Both the position numbers and the translations under genes were made by a program. From Enterobacterales bacterium (GTDB lineage Bacteria; Pseudomonadota; Gammaproteobacteria; Enterobacterales; Kangiellaceae): 46,525 nt of DNA. This document shows, piece by piece, positions 10,075 to 19,214 of the stretch (position 1 is the stretch's first letter; each line of letters starts with the position of its first letter). The DNA lies in assembly GCA_030949565.1 (NCBI GenBank), contig JAUZSK010000084.1, positions 1 through 46,525 on the forward strand, given 5' to 3'. The notes below the pieces were generated by a model, which worked only from the letters and a program-made list of their open reading frames with translations, searched no databases and was not told the DNA's origin.

Positions 10075-11119
10075 GCAGTGAGCGAGAGGCGATCCTATCA
10101 TTAATAACCGAAGCGTGTGACGCTGGTGCTCGACAATCTAAAGCGTGTGATATCATTGGTATTAGTGCCAAAACATTCCAACGTTGGCGCCAATCAGCAA
10201 ACCAGATTGATGGACGACTAGAGCGCAATCACGAGCCCAAAAACAAGCTAAATGAGTTAGAGCGACAGCAAATTTTAGCCATTGCGAATGAAGATAAGTA
10301 TGCGGATTTACCTCCGAGTAAAATCGTACCATTGCTAGCGGACGAAGGGTGCTATATCGCTTCCGAGAGCACATTTTATCGGGTGCTTAAAGCCGCTAAA
10401 CAGTTAAAGCACCGAGAAAAAAGTAAACAAAAAACCGCCGAAGCAAGCCCCGGGCTCTCACGGCAACGAAGCCGAATCAAATCTATAGTTGGGATATCAC
10501 CTACTTGCCAACTCAAGTGCGAGGCGTGTTCTTGTACCTCTATCTGGTACTGGATATTTATAGCCGGAAAATTGTTGGCTGGCAGGTTTATCAGAATGAA
10601 TCGAGCGCCTTAGCGGCAGACTTAATGACGGCTATTTGTGAGCAAGAAAACATCCAGAAAAATCAAGTGGTATTGCACTCAGATAACGGCAGTCCGATGA
10701 AAGGAGCAACCCTGCTGGCAACGCTGCAAGAGTTAGGGATCATTCCATCATTTAGTCGTCCATCGGTGAGCAATGATAACCCCTATTCAGAATCTGCATT
10801 TCGAACATTAAAATACCGACCGAACTATCCAGAGAGCCCCTTCGATGGCTTACTCTCTGCAAGATGCTGGGTGGCTGAATTTATCGCTTGGTATAACAAA
10901 GAGCACTTGCATAGTGCGATCAAATTTGTGACACCGGAGCAGCGTCACAATGGCGAGGATATTAAGATACTAAAAGCCAGACATGAAGTTTATCAACGAG
11001 CTAAGAAAAACAATCCGATCCGTTGGAGTGGTGAGACAAGAAACTGGCAACCTGTCGGTGAGGTCTACTTAAATCCAGATAAGCCAAAATTAGTGGAACA
11101 AATCAACAGGGCGGCATAA
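10071..11119 (+). CDS. IS3-like OrfB, rve/DDE integrase-type transposase (one frame break)
   Basis: The start ATG overlaps the OrfA stop. The N-terminal half has a helix-turn-helix (IIGISAKTFQRWR) and the usual DDE-preceding helices (IVPLLADEGCYIASESTFYR). Near 10450 the frame changes, after which YSWDITYLPTQVRG (first Asp), VVLHSDNGSPMKG (second Asp) and NPYSESAFRTLKY (Glu) complete the catalytic triad. With the frame repaired the protein is about 350 residues and looks catalytically complete. It may be naturally fused to OrfA by frameshifting, as in other IS3 elements; I did not identify a slippery site. Confidence 0.8.
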
Positions 11120-11131
11120 ATTTATAACTTT

Positions 11132-11144
11132 AGGCGACAACTAG
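11132..11144 (+). repeat. Right end of the IS element: inverted repeat plus target duplication CTAG
   Basis: AGGCGACAA (11132-11140) is the exact complement of the left end TTGTCGCCT. CTAG (11141-11144) matches 9508-9511. The RAYT coding sequence resumes directly after it. Confidence 0.75.
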
Positions 11145-11639
11145 CTTGAAAAACACCGCAGGAGAGGTTAAAAATACGACAAGTATATTGAATTTACAAG
11201 AATATATAGATCTCGTTGAGTGGGCTGGAAAATCTATAATCAGCCAAGAGATCATTCCCGCACCTTCCAATATTAATACAACTCTATCACAGCTCAATCT
11301 GCAAACGAATAGCTGGGTAGGGCGAGTAAAATATTATGGTTCTCACTATGCTAATTTTGTTGGAAAACTTGAATTGCTTCAACAAAAAGCCCAAAAACTA
11401 AAGAAGAAATGGCTCAAAGGATTTAAGCCCGTAAAGGAATTGGCTATTTAATAGCTAGGCTTCTCATTCTAAAAATGCTTTCATTGTGATTGAGAGATTG
11501 TACTTTCTTGCTAAATCTTCAATTAGCCTATATTCTTAATGAAAAATTAAATTTCCGGCCAATTTATTCCAGATATATCAATTAATTAACTGAAATAGTA
11601 GAGATTCACTTCGACGCTTATTAATAACCTAGTTAGTGT

Positions 11640-11649
11640 CTGTCTAATT
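11640..11649 (-). repeat. AATTAGACAG (inverted), right flank of the RAYT gene
   Basis: The + strand reads CTGTCTAATT, the exact complement of 8679-8688 on the other side of the RAYT gene. It lies 189 bp after the RAYT stop. Confidence 0.35.
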
Positions 11650-11666
11650 ACTTCCATTTTTAAATA

Positions 11667-11680
11667 TTGCCTGTCTAGTT
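11667..11680 (+). repeat. Dispersed motif TTGCCTGTCTAGTT, copy 3
   Basis: Identical over 14 bases to 2708-2721 and over 13 bases to the complement of 2191-2203. It lies between the RAYT remnant and the M19-like gene. The rest of this 281-bp gap (11452-11732) is AT-rich and I see nothing else in it. Confidence 0.5.
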
Positions 11681-11732
11681 ATAATGTCTAATGACTAAAC
11701 AGTTACTTTTAAAAGGCATTTTAATATTAATT

Positions 11733-13943
11733 TTATTGTTTTAGCTCAACCTTTAGTCCCTCTGTCGAATCACCAAATAACATCGTAAGGTAGCCTTTTG
11801 TAGGTTCAAAACACAAGACATCGCTTTCCTATTTCCATTGATATCACCGATCATCAAATTGAAAGCCGAACCTTTACAGATGCTTTGAGTTCCATTTCTA
11901 TCGGTCCTTTTAAAATGCCCCCTAGCATCAGCGAAATCAATCCAAAACGCGCCTCGTTTTTTTATTAAAACATAAGAGATCATCTTTAGAGTCGCCGTTA
12001 AAGTCTCCCACATAGAGTTTGATATTTCCTGATATTCTACACCAAGAGCGATCAAGCCCCCGAATATTTATTACTCTACTCCAATCCGTGCCAGAAAATA
12101 TTTGGCGACCATTACTATAATCGATCCATGAACCGCCCTTAGCATTTTGACAAAGAAGATCATCAAATCCATCACCGTTAAAATCACCTATATAAAGTTT
12201 TCTATTTTGATTAATCTGACACCAAGCCCGATCTATGGCTCCCCGCTGGCTCGTTCTACTCCAATCGGTTCCGTTAAAAAGGCCACGGGTATTAGCGAAA
12301 TCGATCCAAGACTTCCCATCACTTTGATGACACAGCAGATCATCACGTCCATCACCGTTAAAATCACCGATATAAAGTTTTCTATTATGATTAATCTGAC
12401 ACCAAGCAGCAGCTGATCCTGCTGTCGTTTGTACTCTTTGCCAATCTGTTCCTTGAAAAGTACCCTGAGTGTTGGCAAAGTCAATCCAATTTTTACCATT
12501 GCTTTGATGACACAATAAATCATCCTTCCCATCACCGTTAAAATCACCGACAAAAAGTTTACTTTTGTTCGATAGACGACACCAAGAACGGTCATTAGAC
12601 GGTGGCGTGTTACTTCTCTGCCAATTGATTTTTCTATATTCACCACCTCGATAGGAATAGTCTATCCAAGTATCGCCGTTAGCATTCTGTAATAAAAGAT
12701 CGCTACTTCCATCGCCATTGAAGTCACCGGTGTACACACGCGATCTTATACTAGAATAGGAGTAACCAGGTTCAAATGGTAGTTGCCCTAATAGCCCAGC
12801 ACGATAAATTCTGATAAGATTTCCACCAAATATTTTTTTTAATTCTACGATGCTAAAATCAGCTATACCATCGCCATTGTTATCCTTACGCATATAGGTG
12901 GCAAGAATTTTCCAACGATTAGTTTGTTCAGCATTGGCGTCCACATAAAAAGAATTTCCCGTTGGTTCCCAATAGTCAACCCTTGAATCAGAGGCAATGG
13001 ATATATGATCAATCATCTGGATGGGCTTGCCATCCCAAGATGTTAAGGGTGCACAATTATGGTTCTTTAATTCCATTAATTGCACAGATAAATCTAAAAA
13101 GGACGCGTTTCCGGGTAAAAAACTGGCAATTGGCATGATCCCAATTGAGCCTCCTGTCGAGGCGATTAAACAGGTATCTTCTATCGTTTTATTTCTTTCG
13201 GACGAGAAATATTGGTTTAGGTTGGCGTGGTTGGCTAACACCGGCACAGCTCGATTTCGGCGCTTTGAATAGTCCAAAGAAAGATTAACCACATCAACAA
13301 CTGTTTGATGTCTAGAATGTGAAACATCTAGAATAACGCCATTTTCCAACGCGTATCGAGCTAACCAACGACCATAACGAGTTAATCCAGGGTCAATATT
13401 CTCACTGTGAACCCCGGCATATTGCTCTCCACTATCGTAAAGATTACGATTCTCGCCAGGGCTATATTCTAATTGCATAATTCTTAAACCATTGTCAATC
13501 CATTGTTGAGCACTATTGATTAGGAGGCTATAATCGGCAGCGCGTTCAGCGCTGCCATTACCGCCGTTAAAGTCAATCTTCCATAGTTTTTGCTGATAGA
13601 TTAAGTTTTCTATCTCAGAATCATTAATCTGAGCAGAGGTTAAGTCAGCGCTCGTTAGAACAAAGTGACGAGTCGATTTTAATCGTTCATAACGTTGAAT
13701 ATGTTGATCAAATCCAGAGGACGCATTCGCTAAGCGGTTAGAAATGATATTGATTGAGGTATCACTATAAATATCCAGATAGTTTTTTGTAGAATCTCTA
13801 TACGCAGGAGATAAGAGTCCATCGACGATTGGTACTTCATCAAACAATGACTCTATTTCTTCAGAGATTTCTTGGGCCAATCCTGCGGAAGAATTAACTG
13901 CTAGTAAAAAGATAAAGCTAAAAATAACTTGGTGCTTACACAT
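11733..13943 (-). CDS. Secreted M19 dipeptidase-like protein with C-terminal FG-GAP/VCBS-type repeats (two frame breaks)
   Basis: An apparent signal peptide (residues 1-24, ending SAGLAQ) is followed by an M19-like region to about residue 350. Family landmarks are GLTRYGRWLARYALENG, LDVSHSRH (metal His), VLANHANL (second metal His) and ISIASDSRVDYW. The N-terminal metal motif DGHxD is replaced by VDGLLSP and I do not find the bridging Glu, so catalysis is doubtful. From residue 402 five 60-residue repeats follow, each with GDFNGD(G/S)xxDLL, then a shorter sixth. The frame breaks in a 7-base A run near 11960 and again near 11826. Repaired, the protein ends GLKVELKQ at the stop at 11733-11735. 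A good ribosome site (AAGGAG) precedes the ATG. It is probably a surface or secreted adhesin-like or binding protein. Confidence 0.72.
11840..12740 (-). repeat. Five tandem 180-bp (60-residue) repeats in the M19-like gene
   Basis: The DFNG motif recurs at residues 407, 467, 527, 587 and 647, an exact 60-residue period. Each unit carries a DxNxDGxxD-type calcium-loop candidate, then WID(F/Y), TDW and a WC(R/Q) site. The first unit departs at several positions, lacking for example the Cys of DLLC. The regularity points to expansion by duplication. Confidence 0.8.
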
Positions 13944-14323
13944 TGTATAACTCCTTGAACAATTTTATTTATGAACAAGATAAAACTGCATCTCCAAGTT
14001 ATTCATCCTACATTATTAAGATATAATTTGAAATCAATTTAATGACTAATCCAATTTTTTAGACTATCGAGGATCTGTATCTAATTCCGATAAGTTTCGT
14101 CGCAGACGATACGCCATACTATTCAATACGCAATCTAAATTTACAACGAATACCATTGGGAAAGTAGTTTAAAAAGGATCGCTTTTACTATAAGCTGAAT
14201 TCAAGTAATCAAAACCTTACGAGTAGATCAAAATAATATCGATAAACGTTTGTCTGATTAGGCTAGGCGAAGGGGATAGATTGGTTGAGTTATCTTGTCA
14301 AATAGATTCTTCTAGAAATTAAT
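13944..14323. other. 380-bp gap between the M19-like gene and parP
   Basis: No ORF, RNA or clear terminator is visible. It should hold the promoter of the M19-like gene (minus strand) and the 3' end of the flagellar transcript. In related clusters a small single-domain CheW gene follows parP; none is present here. Confidence 0.5.
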
Positions 14324-15469
14324 TTATTCAACAATATTATCCGCCAACATATTGATCAGTTCATCAACTTCAATAAGCGCACTCATGTATTCGACCACCA
14401 TACCGGCGAACCATGGACGCTTTGAGTTTCTTGAAGACCATCGGATATCGTCGGGAGAAAGATTCTTAGCATCATCAACGCTATGACAAGCAATAGCCCA
14501 TTGTGAATTATCCAACACAATTAGAAAACGATAATCAGGTTGATCAGCTTGCTCTCGCTCAGGCATTAAAAAACGCTGTGTATCCACCACCAATAGATTA
14601 CCTCTTTCATTTGGTACAAGACCTAAAAACCAATCGGGAGTTCCAACCAGAGGAGTAATGTCTTGCCCTGCTAAGTCAACAATTCCACCAAGCTTAACCA
14701 AAGGGACCGCCATGGGTAGTTGATTAACTTCAAACACAAGGGTCTGAAAGACCGAACCTAGCTCCTCTTTAAGTGGCGTGTTTTCACGATGTTCAAAGGA
14801 GGATTCCATCGCAGCAATCAATTGCCGATTTTCTATTTCATTACCTTGTTCCGTGGATTTGCTTTGCTCGTTAGAACTTTTACCCTTAATGTCTATCTGT
14901 GATGAAACTTGCTGTGTCGCCTGCGGAATCTTTGCCAACGCGATTTGAGAGAGAAGTTTTTCTACATTCTTTAATCTTGGATCTTTCTCGATATCGTTGT
15001 TTTCCAAAAACTTGGTGTTAGTAATTTTATTTGTTTCGTGAATAACCACTGGCGGGGTATTTGTAGGGGTGATTGACTTTATGCTTTTTGGACTCAACAA
15101 ATTAATTGATTTTGGCTGTTGCTCTTCAGTGATGCTTTGCTTAATCACCGAGGCTACTTCTTCAAAGGAGCCTTTGTCCGCTTTCTTGTGACTAGGATTT
15201 TTCTTTTCTTGCTTACTTGTAATCAGTCTTATCGATGAACTTTGATCTTTATTTTTACTCTTTATTGTCGCATTAGATTTTTTTCGAGAAAGGTTATTTT
15301 CTACCGGTTTCTCATTATCTCGATTCGACTCCAGGAATTTTTCATCTTTTAGTCGATGCTCATCATTTAACCTGGAACTATCAACCAACATGCTAGCCAC
15401 ATAGCTTTCAAGCTCTGTTTGAGGCTCAGTTACTGTAGGTTTTTTTAATTTCATATTGATAATTAACAA
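14324..15469 (-). CDS. parP: ParP: CheW-like array-integration protein with long disordered N-terminus
   Basis: In Vibrio, ParP connects the chemoreceptor array and CheA to the polar ATPase ParC. The 381-residue protein has a polar, low-complexity N-terminal two thirds (residues 1-235, rich in Lys, Ser and Asn) and a C-terminal CheW-like/AIF domain (about 236-381) with VFEVNQLPMAVPL, GTPDWFLGLVPNERGNLLVVD and a final WFAGMVVEYMSALIEVDEL. Single-domain CheW is about half this size, so this is not the ordinary coupling protein. It lies 23 bp after parC, as in polar flagellates. It is last in the cluster. Confidence 0.85.
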   Translation of the reverse strand: MLIINMKLKKPTVTEPQTELESYVASMLVDSSRLNDEHRLKDEKFLESNRDNEKPVENNLSRKKSNATIKSKNKDQSSSIRLITSKQEKKNPSHKKADKGSFEEVASVIKQSITEEQQPKSINLLSPKSIKSITPTNTPPVVIHETNKITNTKFLENNDIEKDPRLKNVEKLLSQIALAKIPQATQQVSSQIDIKGKSSNEQSKSTEQGNEIENRQLIAAMESSFEHRENTPLKEELGSVFQTLVFEVNQLPMAVPLVKLGGIVDLAGQDITPLVGTPDWFLGLVPNERGNLLVVDTQRFLMPEREQADQPDYRFLIVLDNSQWAIACHSVDDAKNLSPDDIRWSSRNSKRPWFAGMVVEYMSALIEVDELINMLADNIVE

Positions 15470-15492
15470 CTAATTTATTCATTGACGATTGG

Positions 15493-16278
15493 TTATGCAA
15501 CTTTAGCTTGTTCGCTCATCGCTAAAAGAGTTTCAGCCAATTTTTTATAGGCACCAACACCATGAGTCCTAGGAAATAAGTGACTCGGCGTTCTATGAGC
15601 GCTGGAAGCGTCGCGGAATTTGGTGTCAACAGGTATCCAGCGATCCCACAAATGTATTCCAAACTCGTCTCGCATGTTTCTAAGAGCCTTAACCGATGCG
15701 CGTGTACGTCTGTCGAACATGGTTGGCACGATTTTATATTCTATACTATGGTGCTGCGCTTTGATCACCATATTAAGCGTGTCCATCATTCTTTGTAGTC
15801 CTTTAATCGCTAAGAATTCAGTTTGCACAGGAACTAATAGCAATTGGCAAGCGGCCAGAGCATTAATCATCAAAATCCCCAAAATTGGAGGACAATCGAT
15901 TAGTACATAATCGTAATCATCTTTTAAAAGTGATAATACTTTAGTTACAACCAATCCCATGCCGTCCCTTTGACTAAATTTCTTGTCAAGTGTTGCCAAA
16001 CTAAGGGAAGCCGGCATAAGGCTCAATGATTCATTAGGTAACTCTATGATGGTATCTCTAGCTTGTTGTGCGCTATCCGGTTTATTGGCAAACCAGCTGA
16101 ATAAATTATTATCTAGAGTTTCACTATCGTAGCCAAAATAAGACGTTAAAGAAGCATGAGGGTCGCAATCCAACATTAATACTCGAAAACCTTTTTCCGC
16201 TAAGATTCCAGCCAAAGCTGCAACGGAGGTAGTTTTTCCAACACCACCTTTTTGGTTTGCGATTGTCCAGATTTTCAC
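15493..16278 (-). CDS. parC: ParC: ParA-like ATPase for polar placement of chemotaxis arrays
   Basis: A 261-residue ParA/MinD-type ATPase with the deviant Walker A motif QKGGVGKTTS (residues 9-18), LMLDCDPHASLTSYFG, and the Walker B-like YVLIDCPPILG. Context between motB and parP identifies it as the chemotaxis partitioning ATPase rather than a chromosome or plasmid ParA; there is no ParB nearby. It would localise at the flagellated pole and recruit ParP, which holds the signalling arrays there. Intact, with typical length. Confidence 0.9.
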   Translation of the reverse strand: MKIWTIANQKGGVGKTTSVAALAGILAEKGFRVLMLDCDPHASLTSYFGYDSETLDNNLFSWFANKPDSAQQARDTIIELPNESLSLMPASLSLATLDKKFSQRDGMGLVVTKVLSLLKDDYDYVLIDCPPILGILMINALAACQLLLVPVQTEFLAIKGLQRMMDTLNMVIKAQHHSIEYKIVPTMFDRRTRASVKALRNMRDEFGIHLWDRWIPVDTKFRDASSAHRTPSHLFPRTHGVGAYKKLAETLLAMSEQAKVA

Positions 16279-16315
16279 ATTTCACCTCTCAGTTTTATGG
16301 TCTTAACGTCTAACA

Positions 16316-17263
16316 TTATTGACCTTCTTGGTCTGACTTTTTGGCTTTATCATTAGCCCCGCGAATAAGGATGCCACCACCTGGTAATTTTATTATCTTA
16401 TACTTTGGTTCTTGCTCTTTTTCTGTTTCCTTAGTGATAGTGTCGTCCAACTGACTAGCATCTTTAACATCTTTCACTATAGGTTCAACTCGCTGTTTTC
16501 TTGAAATTGAAATAACGACTCGCCTATTTTCTCGGCGCCCTTCAACAGTCGAATTATCTTCGATAGGTTGAAACTCGCCATGACCTTGTACACTTAAACG
16601 ATTTGGTTGTACTTTGTATTTTTGTAATTTTCTAACCACAGCAACCGCTCTGGCACTAGACAACTCCCAGTTTGAAGGGAATTTTTCGGTTTCAATCGGT
16701 ATGTTATCGGTGTGGCCATGCACTAAAATAAGCTGCTGATTATCATTTAAGTGTTTTGCAACCTCTTCCATTAGTGGATCAGACTCAGTATTAAGAACAT
16801 CGCTACCAGAAGGAAATAACAAGGCACTTTTTAGAACAATGTTGATCCAATTTTTATCGGTTTTAATTTCTGCAAGGTCTTGATCAATTAAATCTCCGAG
16901 ACTCGCCTCTAAACCTTTTTGAAGGTCCTTAAATTCCTCCACTGACGCTAAATTAGCCTCTTCAACCGCAGGTGCTTCAGTCTCTTTTTCGGGGCTATCA
17001 ATGTTTTGTTCCTGATCACCGGTAACGGGCGTTAAACTTTTAGTCGGCTCGCCAATTGAAATAATTTCTGGCCCAGAAGTCTGTTGATCAAAAACACCTT
17101 CCAGAGTTTGAGATAGGATTTTATATTTACTCGCATTAACTTGAGATATTGAATATAAAACAACAAAAAATGCAAATAGCAGAGTAATAAAATCCGCATA
17201 GGAGATCAGCCAGCGGTCAGTCGCCTGGTCGTCAAAATCAACATTGTTTCTAATTCTTCGCAT
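16316..17263 (-). CDS. motB: Flagellar motor stator protein MotB (MotD-type)
   Basis: A 315-residue inner-membrane protein with a short cytoplasmic N-terminus, one transmembrane helix (about 20-40) starting WLISYADFITLLFAFFV, where the Asp is the proton or sodium-binding residue, a periplasmic plug and linker, and an OmpA-like peptidoglycan-binding domain with LVHGHTDNIPI and NWELSSARA. The acidic/basic tail after residue 260 is longer than in E. coli MotB. It is paired with the motA gene upstream, as in the MotCD system of Pseudomonas. Confidence 0.93.
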   Translation of the reverse strand: MRRIRNNVDFDDQATDRWLISYADFITLLFAFFVVLYSISQVNASKYKILSQTLEGVFDQQTSGPEIISIGEPTKSLTPVTGDQEQNIDSPEKETEAPAVEEANLASVEEFKDLQKGLEASLGDLIDQDLAEIKTDKNWINIVLKSALLFPSGSDVLNTESDPLMEEVAKHLNDNQQLILVHGHTDNIPIETEKFPSNWELSSARAVAVVRKLQKYKVQPNRLSVQGHGEFQPIEDNSTVEGRRENRRVVISISRKQRVEPIVKDVKDASQLDDTITKETEKEQEPKYKIIKLPGGGILIRGANDKAKKSDQEGQ

Positions 17264-17343
17264 AATTTATTAAGTTGTTTCAATGGTTTTCAGCCATCCT
17301 GTTTAAAAACTTTTATTCCTGTTTGATTTCTAAAGTAGTCCAT

Positions 17344-18087
17344 TTATTTTTCAATGTAACCATCTAGTTTCATTAGTATCACTCTCGGGTTCTCGCCTTC
17401 AGCAATACAAGCAATACCTTCCAAAATCATTTCCTTATACTGTGATCTTTGAGAGATTACCGCACGTAATTTATGATAAATAGGTATATAGATTAAATTG
17501 GCAAATCCTACACCATAAATAGTCGCGACAAAAGCTGTGGCAATGCCTGTTCCTAATAATTCAGGATTGGATAAATTACTCATAACGTGTATTAATCCTA
17601 ATACCGCACCAATTATTCCGATAGTCGGTGAATAGCCGCCTAGAGATTCATAGACCTTTGAGGCGCTCAGTAACTCTTTAGTTTCAACATCCAGTTCAAC
17701 ATACATAGCACTACGGATTGCTTCTGGCTCGTTTCCATCAATCAACATATTCAATCCTTTTAATATATAAGGATCTGACTTCTGATCGATGCTTCTTTCC
17801 AAGCCTAACAAACCATCTTTACGAGCGATATGACTCCAATGAGTAACCTGGTTGACTCCTTCTTTCATTGGCTGAATTGGGGTTTTGAATACCCAACCTA
17901 GAATTCTAATGGCTTTTTTAAAAATTCTTAAATGAGTTTGAATCATTACCGCACCAATCGATCCGCCAACTACAATGACTAAAGCAGCAGGATTGAAAAT
18001 GGCTGAAAGGCTACCACCATCAATTATTTGACCGCCTAATATGGCGCCTATCGCAACGACAAGACCTATAATGGTTAAACGATCCAT
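17344..18087 (-). CDS. motA: Flagellar motor stator protein MotA (MotC-type)
   Basis: A 247-residue protein with four hydrophobic segments: two near the N-terminus (IIGLVVAIGAILGGQ and the ALVIVVGGSIGAVMI region) and two after residue 145 (YSPTIGIIGAVLGLIHVM and GVGFANLIYIP), separated by the cytoplasmic loop that touches FliG. Its start codon overlaps the cheB stop (TAATG at 18085-18089), which indicates translational coupling. It forms the ion-conducting stator with MotB. Confidence 0.93.
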   Translation of the reverse strand: MDRLTIIGLVVAIGAILGGQIIDGGSLSAIFNPAALVIVVGGSIGAVMIQTHLRIFKKAIRILGWVFKTPIQPMKEGVNQVTHWSHIARKDGLLGLERSIDQKSDPYILKGLNMLIDGNEPEAIRSAMYVELDVETKELLSASKVYESLGGYSPTIGIIGAVLGLIHVMSNLSNPELLGTGIATAFVATIYGVGFANLIYIPIYHKLRAVISQRSQYKEMILEGIACIAEGENPRVILMKLDGYIEK

Positions 18088-19142
18088 TAAATTTCCTTCA
18101 TTAGTTCTGACGCCATATTTTCAAGCGCTAGTTCACGATCTGATAATCCCGCTCGCGTCACCGACATTGGCATACCATAAACCACACAGGATGCTTCATT
18201 TTGGACCCAAATTTTTCCTCCTTTAGCTTTAATTAGCTTGCTTCCTTCGGTTCCGTCAGAGCCCATTCCTGTTAGCACTAATGCGAATAATTTTTGACCG
18301 AATATTTTTGATGCAGAGCCAAAAGACAAATCGACACTGGGAGAAAACGGTACTCTAGAATCAGCTGGTCTTATTCGAATTCTTGCGTTATTAGTACTAC
18401 CTTCGAAGACCATTTGTTTTCCACCGGGTGCAATATATACATGACCTGGCTTTAGTGTCATGCCATCGGTTGCTTCATAAACCGAAAGCTTACATATTCC
18501 ATTAAGACGAGCCGCAAAAGCCCCAGTAAAAGTTCCAGGCATATGCTGTGTTACCGTAATAGGGCAAGGGAAATTTTGTGGCAAGGGTACCAATAATTTT
18601 TGTAACGCAACCGGACCACCTGTGGATGCACCGATAGCCAACAAATTATATATTCCATTACCACTGGTATTTTTAGCTTTATAGGTTGGAAATATTTTTG
18701 GCTTGATAGGCCGACTGGTGATTTGCTTAATTACAGACGCGCCTGAAATTTGTCCTAGTTCTCTTATTTTAGATTGCAATAAAGTAACTAAACTATCATT
18801 ATCATTGGCAAGCGACTCATAAGATTTCAACAAAAAGTCGGTTGCTCCTGCATCAAGAGCATCAAGGGTTATTTTGGCATTATCGTAGGTTAAAGAGGAA
18901 AGCATTAGTACTTTAGCATCACAAACTTTAACAATTTGTTTGAGCGCAGTCACACCATCCATAACAGGCATTTCAACATCGAGAGTTATAACATCAGGTT
19001 TCAATTCTTGTGCTTTTTCAATAGCCTCTTTGCCATTATGGGCTACACCAATCACTTTGATATCGTGTGCACTGGTTAGAATTGCGCCTACTCTACGACA
19101 AAAAAATTGAGAGTCATCAACAATTAATACTTTAATTGTCAT
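18087..19142 (-). CDS. cheB: Chemotaxis methylesterase CheB (F6 set)
   Basis: Removes methyl groups from receptor glutamates and deamidates glutamines when phosphorylated by CheA. A receiver domain (1-120) has the phosphorylated Asp in VITLDVEMPVMDG. A linker (about 120-165) is followed by the methylesterase domain with catalytic Ser in GASTGG, His in TQHMPG and Asp in LTGMGSDG. It is 351 residues, normal length and in frame. It is distinct from the second cheB at 38442-39476 and belongs with cheA at 19215-21441. Confidence 0.95.
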   Translation of the reverse strand: MTIKVLIVDDSQFFCRRVGAILTSAHDIKVIGVAHNGKEAIEKAQELKPDVITLDVEMPVMDGVTALKQIVKVCDAKVLMLSSLTYDNAKITLDALDAGATDFLLKSYESLANDNDSLVTLLQSKIRELGQISGASVIKQITSRPIKPKIFPTYKAKNTSGNGIYNLLAIGASTGGPVALQKLLVPLPQNFPCPITVTQHMPGTFTGAFAARLNGICKLSVYEATDGMTLKPGHVYIAPGGKQMVFEGSTNNARIRIRPADSRVPFSPSVDLSFGSASKIFGQKLFALVLTGMGSDGTEGSKLIKAKGGKIWVQNEASCVVYGMPMSVTRAGLSDRELALENMASELMKEI

Positions 19143-19214
19143 CTCAAGAGGCCTAGCTTAATATTGGTCACTATGGCATTACCCAATATATCTTCCTTAC
19201 CTAACATAGCCGCT

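Larger units (their letters stand above)
9512..11140 (+). mobile_element. IS3-family-like insertion sequence, 1629 bp
   Basis: The element has 9-bp perfect terminal inverted repeats, a 4-bp flanking duplication and two consecutive transposase ORFs. The second ORF has an rve-type DDE domain with D-35-E spacing, typical of IS3. It interrupts a RAYT gene at a point where excision restores the frame exactly. Both ORFs carry one frame break, probably from the same consensus errors as elsewhere in the window. I cannot name the subgroup without a search. Confidence 0.85.
8817..11451 (+). pseudogene. REP-associated tyrosine transposase (RAYT, Y1_Tnp family), split by an IS3-like element
   Basis: RAYTs are single-copy relatives of IS200/IS605 transposases that act on REP palindromes. 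The N-terminal part (8817-9511) has the HUH signature in MSNHYHIVV, then SWFMKQIN, a GHFWEARFKSQ block and YVDLNPIRA. Its frame runs into the element and stops at 9524. The C-terminal part (11141-11451) continues with SQLNLQTNSW and a Lys-rich end, which is the usual tail of longer RAYTs. Joining 9511 to 11145, keeping one CTAG, reads CAG ACT AGC TTG in frame and gives 333 residues. AAGGA precedes the ATG. Only the N-terminal catalytic part could be made now, with a three-codon foreign end, so activity is doubtful. Confidence 0.85.

Noticed and set aside
12147..12646. ORFs on other frames inside the M19-like repeats
   Set aside because: They are repeats of the 180-bp unit read in the wrong frame, with no family similarity of their own.
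14070..14110. A sigma-28 promoter (CCGATAA) in the gap next to parP
   Set aside because: It lies on the + strand, faces away from the M19-like gene and has no matching -35 box.
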